Below, one piece after another: positions 25,945 to 31,061 of a stretch of 31,061 nt of DNA. A program made the translations under genes and the position numbers. Below the pieces are notes generated by a model. The model made no database searches. It saw only the letters and a list, made by a program, of their open reading frames with translations, and was not told the origin of the DNA. The stretch is from Rhodobacteraceae bacterium UBA2776 (GTDB taxonomy: Bacteria; Pseudomonadota; Alphaproteobacteria; Rhodobacterales; Rhodobacteraceae): positions 1 to 31,061 of the forward strand of contig DEIK01000080.1 of assembly GCA_002352425.1 (NCBI GenBank), read 5' to 3'. How positions within the stretch are numbered: position 1 is the first letter of the stretch; each line of letters begins with the position of its first letter.

Positions 25945-25976
25945 TATGGGCATCCCTTTACAGGGGTGCCCATATA
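25945..25976 (+). terminator. Terminator-like hairpin after acnA
   Basis: TATGGGCATCCC (25945-25956) pairs with GGGGTGCCCATA (25963-25974), 12 bp with one G-U pair and a 6-nt loop, starting 9 bp after the stop. The T tail is short (TATTG). Confidence 0.65.
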
Positions 25977-25999
25977 TTGCGAAACAGATTGTTTCGCAA
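25977..25999. promoter_or_regulatory. Perfect 10-bp inverted repeat, operator or second hairpin
   Basis: TTGCGAAACA-GAT-TGTTTCGCAA is a perfect palindrome with 10-bp arms and a 3-bp centre. It is immediately downstream of the acnA hairpin and about 54 bp before the small ORF at 26053. It is followed by AAAA and then a T6 run at about 26018-26024 inside a second, imperfect inverted repeat (GGTT...AACC). It could be a transcription factor site for the small gene or part of a double terminator. Confidence 0.5.
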
Positions 26000-26052
26000 A
26001 AAGGTTACGCAACGTTCTTTTTTCGTTAACCAAGTTGGTCTATTGAGGTCGT

Positions 26053-26166
26053 ATGATTGATTTAACCATACCCCAAGACCGTCGCGATTTTTACGGCTTG
26101 CCTGCACCGCTGATCGAAGCCTTTGCGCTATTGCTGCTCGCTGTGATCTGCCTGCCCGTCCTTTAA
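26053..26166 (+). CDS. 37-residue small membrane protein candidate
   Basis: The frame ATG to TAA encodes MIDLTIPQDRRDFYGLPAPL followed by IEAFALLLLAVICLPVL. A polar, charged N-terminus is followed by one hydrophobic segment of about 15 residues reaching the C-terminus. A GAGG lies 4 bases before the ATG, an appropriate ribosome site. It lies alone between acnA and the convergent ccmG gene, with palindromic sequence upstream. No family is known to me. The coding call rests on ribosome site, membrane-protein-like composition and lack of any other use for the gap. Confidence 0.45.
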   Translation: MIDLTIPQDRRDFYGLPAPLIEAFALLLLAVICLPVL

Positions 26167-26192
26167 TCTGAACATCTTGCCCAGTTGAGGCG

Positions 26193-26753
26193 CTACTGCG
26201 CGGCCTCAATGGCCGGATAGATTGTGCTTTCCATCACCCGCTGGGTGATTGGCCCGCGAAAATGCACAATAATCACCCCGTTGCTATCAATCAGATAGCT
26301 TTCCGGCATCGCCAAAACACCCCATTCAATGCCGTTGCGTCCTTTGGGATCGCTGACGACACCAGCAAAGGGATTGCCAAGCTCAGCCAGAAAGGCGTCG
26401 GCCTTGGCAGGCTCGTCTTTGTAATTGATGCTGTAAATCGGCAGGCCACCCTCGGCCAGTTTGATCAGATTGGGGTGCTCCACGCGACAAGGCGGGCACC
26501 AGCTGGCCCAAAAATTCACCATCTTGATGCCAGGGGCGCGCAAGGTCTCGTCGGTAAACGCAACAGCGGGGTCTTGATCCTCGCTAACAAAAATCGCCGG
26601 TGCAGGGCTGCCGATACGGGTTGAAGGCAGATCAGATGGGCTATTGCCGTTCAGGCCACTCATCAACTTTGGCACGAAAAATGCGCCCAAAAGCAATGCG
26701 AAAATCACAATTGGCAGAAACGCCAACAAGTTGAGCTTTTTACCTTCAGCCAT
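26193..26753 (-). CDS. ccmG: Thiol:disulfide interchange protein CcmG (DsbE)
   Basis: A 186-residue membrane-anchored periplasmic thioredoxin. It keeps apocytochrome c Cys residues, or CcmH, reduced for haem attachment. One N-terminal membrane anchor spans about residues 8-27. The active site WASWCPPCRVEHPN has Cys 86 and Cys 89. The family-specific GVVSDPKGRNGIEWGVLAMP contains the acidic loop and cis-Pro. The ATG overlaps the end of ccmD by 8 bp. It is the last gene of the minus-strand ccm run; a 7-bp inverted repeat surrounds its stop codon, but without a T tail. Confidence 0.95.
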   Translation of the reverse strand: MAEGKKLNLLAFLPIVIFALLLGAFFVPKLMSGLNGNSPSDLPSTRIGSPAPAIFVSEDQDPAVAFTDETLRAPGIKMVNFWASWCPPCRVEHPNLIKLAEGGLPIYSINYKDEPAKADAFLAELGNPFAGVVSDPKGRNGIEWGVLAMPESYLIDSNGVIIVHFRGPITQRVMESTIYPAIEAAQ

Positions 26754-26904
26754 TTTTCTTACGCCGCTCTTCAACATCGCGCAGCGCCTTTGCAACGCAA
26801 CGCCCCTTGTACCAGCTCAACGCCCACAAGCCGAGCAACAGCAAAAGCGTCACCCCATAAGAGGCCAAAACCTCGGTCTCGTATTTTCCCAGATCCGGCA
26901 TCAT
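26746..26904 (-). CDS. ccmD: Haem exporter protein CcmD
   Basis: A 52-residue protein with one membrane helix: MMPDLGKYETEVLASYGVTL, then LLLLGLWALSW, then a basic tail KALRDVEERRKKNG. Size, single helix, position between ccmC and ccmG, and the charged C-terminus all fit CcmD, which stabilises the CcmC-CcmE haem complex. The start ATG overlaps the ccmC stop as ATGA, and its stop overlaps the ccmG start. Two adjacent ATG codons (26904, 26901) are possible starts; GGGTGG lies upstream. Confidence 0.9.
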   Translation of the reverse strand: MMPDLGKYETEVLASYGVTLLLLLGLWALSWYKGRCVAKALRDVEERRKKNG

Positions 26905-27629
26905 GCCACCCGCTCCCGTGCGATCAGCGCCTTCATGCGGCGGCCGCGAATTTCAGTGCGCGTGCGCATCAGCACCAGCGCAACAAACAGTAAAACGAAA
27001 CCGATAATGCATATCCATAAGGGCCATGCATAGACATCCGAAACATGCTCTTCCTTGTCCACGGACAGAGACGCCGCTTGGTGCAACCCTTGGCTCCAGA
27101 AATTCACTGCATAGCGGCTAAGCAGCGCAAAAACCGATCCGACAAGGCACAAAACCGAGGTCAGGTCAGCCGCCGTGTCAGGGTCGTCAATCGCTTCCCA
27201 CAGGGCGATATAGCCCAAATAGAACAGGAACAAGATCAGAAATGACGTCAATCGTGGATCCCATGCCCAGTATGTCCCCCACATCGGCTGCCCCCAAATC
27301 GCGCCGGTAAACAGCGCAATCAACGTCATCGTCATGCCAATGGGGGCGGCGGCCTTGGCAGCCAGCGCCGAAACATGGTGACGGCGGATCAACCAAACCA
27401 AAGAAGTGATCAGCATCATGATCCAAGCGTTAATCGCCACAAAAGCCGAAGGGACATGGATGTAGATGATCTTGACGCTCGATCCAAAGTTTTCAGCATC
27501 TGGGGTGAAAAAATAGCCCCAAATCATGCCCGCGACCAAAGTGATCAGCGACAGGCCCGCGAACCACGGCAAATATTTGCCCGAGGTCTGCATGAATAGT
27601 TTTGGATTGGCGTATTCCCAGATCGACAT
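26901..27629 (-). CDS. ccmC: Haem exporter permease CcmC
   Basis: A 242-residue membrane protein with about six transmembrane helices. It transfers haem to the chaperone CcmE in system I cytochrome c biogenesis. It carries the tryptophan-rich haem motif WGTYWAWDPRLT (about 117-128). The two conserved axial His are visible, His 58 in IIYIHVPSAF and His 183 in SQGLHQAAS. Length is normal. It is separated from ccmB by 66 bp holding a 13-bp tandem duplication, and overlaps ccmD by 4 bp. Confidence 0.96.
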   Translation of the reverse strand: MSIWEYANPKLFMQTSGKYLPWFAGLSLITLVAGMIWGYFFTPDAENFGSSVKIIYIHVPSAFVAINAWIMMLITSLVWLIRRHHVSALAAKAAAPIGMTMTLIALFTGAIWGQPMWGTYWAWDPRLTSFLILFLFYLGYIALWEAIDDPDTAADLTSVLCLVGSVFALLSRYAVNFWSQGLHQAASLSVDKEEHVSDVYAWPLWICIIGFVLLFVALVLMRTRTEIRGRRMKALIARERVA

Positions 27630-27660
27630 TTGCCTAACCTTAAAGTGTTCGTTTCGCTTG

Positions 27661-27686
27661 TCTAATTACCGTATCTAATTACCGTG
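27661..27686. repeat. 13-bp tandem duplication between ccmB and ccmC
   Basis: TCTAATTACCGTA (27661-27673) is followed immediately by TCTAATTACCGTG (27674-27686), 12 of 13 identical. It lies in the 66-bp gap between ccmB and ccmC, the largest gap within the ccmA-ccmG genes. It may be a slippage duplication or a paired half-site. Confidence 0.85.
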
Positions 27687-27695
27687 TCACAGCGC

Positions 27696-28352
27696 TCAAC
27701 GCAAATTGATGCGTATGGTTGCAGCCGCTACAAATGGAAGCAGCGCGATCACCCCCGCCGTGATCCCAGCCAACATGAGCAGCGGGGTTACGTTGTCGAA
27801 CCCCTCTGCCCCGAGCCGCAATGCTTCGGCCCCGAAAATCAGCGTTGGCACGTATAGTGGCAGCACCAACAGCGACAGCAACAAGCCGCCGCGCTTTAAC
27901 CCCACCGTCAGCGCCGCCCCGAAGGTGCCGATGAACGACAGCGCCGGTGTGCCCACCGCCAATGTTACCACCAACCAGCCATAGCCCGCCTGCGGCATGT
28001 TCAAAAGCACACCTAAAAACGGCGCCGCAATGGTCAGCGGCAATCCAGTGGTTAGCCAATGGGCCAAGGCCTTCATCGCCACCACGCCCTCCAATGGCAC
28101 GGGGGCAGTGGCCAGCAAATCAAGCGAGCCATCCTCAAAATCCAGCGCGAAAATGCGGTCCAGCGATAACAGGCACGCCAGCAACGCCCCAACCCACAGA
28201 ATGCCTGGCGCGATTTTACCCAGCAATGCGGTTTGCGGGCCAACCCCGAAGGGCACCAGCACCACCACGATCAGAAAAAACGCCAAGCCAAGACCAAAGC
28301 CGCCCCCTGCCCGCATCGCCAATCGCATATCTCGGATCAAAACCGCGATCAT
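27696..28352 (-). CDS. ccmB: Haem exporter permease CcmB
   Basis: A 218-residue integral membrane protein with about six helices, partner of the ATPase CcmA. Family features are the start MIAVLIRDMRLAMRAGGGFG, FFLIVVVLVPFGVGP, ILWVGALLACLLSLDRIFAL, DFEDGSLDLL, and VLPLYVPTLIFGAEAL. The ATG overlaps the ccmA stop (ATGA), so the two are translationally coupled. CcmAB uses ATP to release haem-loaded CcmE from CcmC. Confidence 0.95.
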   Translation of the reverse strand: MIAVLIRDMRLAMRAGGGFGLGLAFFLIVVVLVPFGVGPQTALLGKIAPGILWVGALLACLLSLDRIFALDFEDGSLDLLATAPVPLEGVVAMKALAHWLTTGLPLTIAAPFLGVLLNMPQAGYGWLVVTLAVGTPALSFIGTFGAALTVGLKRGGLLLSLLVLPLYVPTLIFGAEALRLGAEGFDNVTPLLMLAGITAGVIALLPFVAAATIRINLR

Positions 28353-28966
28353 TCGAATGCCTCATCAAATCCGGCCAAATTGCGCGGACCGGCCTTGTTG
28401 CCAGTTAGGTCCAGCACATCTGCCTCTAACCCCAGATCAATATGGGTGGCGATCAACGCCGCCCCACCCGCCGCGCAATGGCTGCGCACCGCATCGGCAA
28501 ACAACGCCACACTGGCCACGTCCAGCGAAACCGTCGGCTCGTCCAACGCCCAGATTTTGCGCCCTGTCACCAACAAACGTGCCAAACCCAAACGACGTTT
28601 TTGACCCGCCGACAGGTTATGCGCAGCCCGGTCCGCCAATTCCTCAAGGTTAAAGGCTTGCAAGGCTGGTGCAATGTCAGTCACGCCATAGACTTGCGCC
28701 CAGAATTCCAAATTCTCCGTCACTGTCAGGGTCGATTTCAACCCATCCGCATGCGCCCCATAGGTAATCGCATCCGGCGCAACCTGCACGTCCCCCTCAA
28801 GGGCGGGCTGCAATCCGGCCAATGTGCGCAACAACGTGGTTTTGCCAATCCCGTTTGGCCCGCGCAGCAGTAAAACCTGCCCCGCCGCAAGTGAAAACCC
28901 TACGCCCTCAAGCACAGCAACACCGCCGCGCGCACAGGCCAGATTGGTGACATTCATCAACTCCAT
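28349..28966 (-). CDS. ccmA: Haem exporter ATP-binding protein CcmA
   Basis: A 205-residue ABC ATPase. Walker A is GPNGIGKTT (36-44), the signature is LSAGQKRR (118-125), Walker B is IWALDEPT (138-145), and the switch His is in IATHIDLG. The short length and the NLSAGQKRRLGLARLL context are typical of CcmA. An ATG at 28957 is also possible. The upstream gap of about 110 bp from the Mth938-like gene has no evident terminator, so it probably belongs to the longer transcript. Confidence 0.96.
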   Translation of the reverse strand: MELMNVTNLACARGGVAVLEGVGFSLAAGQVLLLRGPNGIGKTTLLRTLAGLQPALEGDVQVAPDAITYGAHADGLKSTLTVTENLEFWAQVYGVTDIAPALQAFNLEELADRAAHNLSAGQKRRLGLARLLVTGRKIWALDEPTVSLDVASVALFADAVRSHCAAGGAALIATHIDLGLEADVLDLTGNKAGPRNLAGFDEAFE

Positions 28967-29075
28967 ATCACCCAAATACCCCAACACGTCCGCCCCGAAA
29001 AGCGCCAATTCTCACGCCTCTCATTGTTCCAAAAATATCCGCGCCGCAGGCATGAAAATGCTTTGGCGCAGCCCA

Positions 29076-29423
29076 CTAAACCGGCAGCAACGCTGCCGCA
29101 ATCCGGCGCCCCTCGGCCAATAACACATTGTAGGTGCGACAGGCCGCTGGGCTGGCCATCGGTTCAACCCCAATTCCAGCATTTTCCAATGCGGCGCGCA
29201 AAGGCGCTGGAATATGCGTGGTTTCAGCCCCCGTACCGATAAACAACACATCAACTTTCAGCGCCAGCAACACCGCGTCATCCTCATAACCGCCCCAAGG
29301 CACAACAGAATCAGGCAACACCAAAACAGCCCCATCATGCACCTTGCCACCGACACGAAAGAACCCCGCACCGTAACCGTCAATCGGCATGGCATCTTCA
29401 AAATCGACATCAATGAACTTCAT
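29076..29423 (-). CDS. Mth938-like domain (DUF498) protein
   Basis: A 115-residue protein of the Mth938-like fold. It has FEDAMPIDGYGAGFFRVGGK, VLPDSVVPWGGYEDDAVLL, VDVLFIGTGAETTHIPAPLR, and a final CRTYNVLLAEGRRIAAALLP. The bacterial members commonly sit between secF and ccm genes in alphaproteobacteria, as here. The mitochondrial relative NDUFAF3 helps assemble complex I, so a role in respiratory assembly is possible but unproven. The ATG at 29423 has GAGG at good spacing; the ATG at 29429 is too close to it. Confidence 0.87.
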   Translation of the reverse strand: MKFIDVDFEDAMPIDGYGAGFFRVGGKVHDGAVLVLPDSVVPWGGYEDDAVLLALKVDVLFIGTGAETTHIPAPLRAALENAGIGVEPMASPAACRTYNVLLAEGRRIAAALLPV

Positions 29424-29459
29424 CGGCATTTCCTCATTTGCATTCTTTGCAAACCCAAT

Positions 29460-30212
29460 CTAGTCAAACACTGGCAATCCGTTTAACGCCGATATCGCGA
29501 TAATGATATAGGCAACCGCGCGGTAAGATCGCTCATACCCCGGTGCAAACATGTAGCCGCCCAGCACATTGCCAATCAAATAGGGAACCGTCAGCATCGC
29601 CCCCAACAAAACGGCGGTGGCAACCAAATGTCCGTTGAACCCCAGAACCGCGATCATGATCACATCGGTCAGCAGCAAATAGACCATGATATTGGCACGG
29701 ATCACAGCCGCCGGATGAGCGCTGGCCATGTAGAGCATGATAACAGGAGGGCCAGGCAACCCGACGCTGCCAGCCAACAACCCGCCAAGCGCACCGGTGC
29801 CAATCACCATAGGTTGGCCCAAGGTGCCTTGGTATCGAATGCCCGCAATCAACAGGATCAGCAGCGTGATCGAAATCAACGAAACCCCGTAGCGAAACAT
29901 CTCGGGCGCGATCAACTCCAACACCAACACCCCGAACGGCACCGCCACCAGCGCACCCAGAGACAGGCGCAGCACGTCACGGGTATGGATGGTGCGGATG
30001 GCCTTGGGGATGTTGGGCAGCGGACCGACCAAATCCATGATCATCAAGGTTGTCAGCGCCGCAAAGGGTGATAGGAACTGCCCCGCCACGGGCAGATAAA
30101 CCATCGCCGTGCCAAAGCCGGAAAACCCGCGCACAGCGCCCGCCACCAATGCTGCCACAACCAGAACCCAAAAGCCCTCCGTCGCGGTGACATCGGCCAA
30201 GGCCTGCACCAT
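29460..30212 (-). CDS. TauE/SafE-family sulfite/sulfonate exporter-like permease
   Basis: A 250-residue membrane protein with about eight hydrophobic segments. The TauE/SafE (DUF81) hallmarks are the first-half repeat FWVLVVAALVAGAVRGFSGF and the matching second-half repeat GTGALGGLLAGSVGLPGPPV. It probably exports a small organic or sulfur-containing anion. Its ATG follows the secF stop directly (TAA ATG, no gap), so it is cotranscribed and translationally coupled with secF. The Mth938-like gene starts 36 bp downstream. Substrate unknown. Confidence 0.9.
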   Translation of the reverse strand: MVQALADVTATEGFWVLVVAALVAGAVRGFSGFGTAMVYLPVAGQFLSPFAALTTLMIMDLVGPLPNIPKAIRTIHTRDVLRLSLGALVAVPFGVLVLELIAPEMFRYGVSLISITLLILLIAGIRYQGTLGQPMVIGTGALGGLLAGSVGLPGPPVIMLYMASAHPAAVIRANIMVYLLLTDVIMIAVLGFNGHLVATAVLLGAMLTVPYLIGNVLGGYMFAPGYERSYRAVAYIIIAISALNGLPVFD

Positions 30213-31061
30213 TTAGGCGTCGATATCGGCGTATTGCCCGCCCGCATCAGGGTTTTGCTTGGACCAATCGCGTTTCACCCCAAGGCGCAACAGAATAGCC
30301 GAGGCGATGAACACCGAGGAATAGGTCCCGACAATCACACCCCAAATCATCGCAAACACAAAGCCGCGGATCACGTCGCCACCCAGCACAAACAGCGACA
30401 CCAATGCGATCAGCGTGGTGACAGAGGTCATCACTGTGCGCGACAGGGTTTCGTTGATCGACAGGTTCAACACGTCCTTTAGGGACAGTTTTTTGAACTT
30501 GCGCAGGTTCTCGCGAACGCGGTCAAACACCACCACGGTATCATTCAGCGAATAGCCAACGATGGTCAGCAAGGCCGCGATGATGGCCAGATCGAACTTG
30601 ATCTGCACCAGTGAGAATATGCCGATGGTCAGCACAACGTCATGCACCAAGGCCGTGACAGCGCCCAATGAGAACTGCCACTCAAACCGCAGCCAAATGT
30701 AAAACAACACCGCCACAATCGCCGCAATCACCGCTTCAACGGCCGTCCAAACCAATTCGCCCGACACTTTAGGGCCGACTGATTCTACGGCGGGCGTGGT
30801 GATGGATGGTTCAAACGCTTTCAAAGCAGCTGTGATCGCCTTGACCGTATCCGAGGTCACGGATTCGTCGCCTTCTTGGGCCTCAATGCGAATTTGTGTC
30901 ACATGCTGGTCAGGCTTGATTGGGTCAAACACCTCGGTGATCGACACATCGCCCAAATTCAACGGCGCAATTGCGTCGCGATATCCCGACACGTCAACCG
31001 CCACAGCTGATTCCGTACGGATCGTGGTGCCGCCTTTGAAATCAATGCCGTAGTTCAGCCC
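30213..31061 (-). CDS. secF: Protein translocase subunit SecF (5' end outside window)
   Basis: The frame is open to the window edge, so the N-terminus lies outside. The visible part starts with GLNYGIDFKGGTTIRTES, the conserved SecD/SecF GIDFxGG motif after the first membrane helix. It then runs through the periplasmic P1 domain and five further helices. The later conserved blocks are ALLTIVGYSLNDTVVVFDRV, RENLRKFK, LNLSINETLSRTVMTSVTTL, and GDVIRGFVFAMIWGVIVGTY. SecDF uses the proton gradient to help pull proteins through SecYEG. About 280 residues are present out of roughly 320 expected. secD would be expected just upstream. Confidence 0.96.
   Translation of the reverse strand, partial: GLNYGIDFKGGTTIRTESAVAVDVSGYRDAIAPLNLGDVSITEVFDPIKPDQHVTQIRIEAQEGDESVTSDTVKAITAALKAFEPSITTPAVESVGPKVSGELVWTAVEAVIAAIVAVLFYIWLRFEWQFSLGAVTALVHDVVLTIGIFSLVQIKFDLAIIAALLTIVGYSLNDTVVVFDRVRENLRKFKKLSLKDVLNLSINETLSRTVMTSVTTLIALVSLFVLGGDVIRGFVFAMIWGVIVGTYSSVFIASAILLRLGVKRDWSKQNPDAGGQYADIDA

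Noticed and set aside
26185..26209. 7-bp inverted repeat TTGAGGC...GCCTCAA around the ccmG stop
   Set aside because: No T tail on either strand and it overlaps coding sequence, so it is not listed as a terminator.

Overview
The window looks like chromosomal DNA of a marine alphaproteobacterium of the Rhodobacterales (Roseobacter group). This rests on gene content and order: the nnr-glnB-glnA block, the secF to ccmABCDG block, bioY next to purB, a solitary Roseobacter-type fliG, Hint-domain proteins, a DUF1223 gene divergent from acnA, and a recognisable remnant of the DMSP lyase gene dddP. No phage, insertion sequence, CRISPR array or rRNA was seen.

Layout. 1-3.4 kb: two Hint-domain proteins, a large one on the minus strand and a small one on the plus strand without the usual Cys. 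They flank a tRNA-Leu(UAG) and a small secreted WYL-like protein. 3.4-7.0 kb: nnr (NAD(P)HX repair, minus strand) divergent from glnB-glnA (PII and glutamine synthetase), closed by a strong terminator. 7.0-7.7 kb: a deletion scar joining the 3' ends of an AraC regulator and an alpha/beta hydrolase. 7.8-9.3 kb: a lytic transglycosylase and a membrane/zinc-ribbon protein. 9.3-11.3 kb: a TetR regulator divergent from a Tat-exported flavodoxin and an NAD(P)-binding protein, with two operator-like palindromes between them. 11.3-12.9 kb: a DUF3445 haem N-demethylase-like gene, then a second scar in which the 5' third of dddP is fused tail to tail to the 5' end of an endonuclease/exonuclease/phosphatase-family gene.

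13.0-16.5 kb: an alpha/beta hydrolase-OsmC fusion, a lone A+T-richer HEPN-like gene, and another hydrolase. 16.5-18.5 kb: bioY (biotin uptake) divergent from purB. 18.9-22.3 kb: orphan fliG, then three overlapping or tightly packed genes for a cobalt-type nitrile hydratase/thiocyanate hydrolase-like enzyme whose beta subunit is split in two, then an LpxL-like acyltransferase. 22.3-26.2 kb: DUF1223 protein, acnA (aconitase), a terminator, a perfect palindrome and an overlooked 37-codon membrane ORF. 26.2-31.1 kb: a minus-strand run secF (5' end outside the window), tauE/safE, Mth938-like, ccmA, ccmB, ccmC, ccmD, ccmG, covering protein export and cytochrome c maturation.

Most of the window is housekeeping. 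The points that stand out are the two gene-pair deletion scars (one of which destroyed a DMSP lyase gene), the split-subunit SCNase-like cluster, the symmetric TetR operator region, the Cys-less Hint protein, and the HEPN-like orphan.
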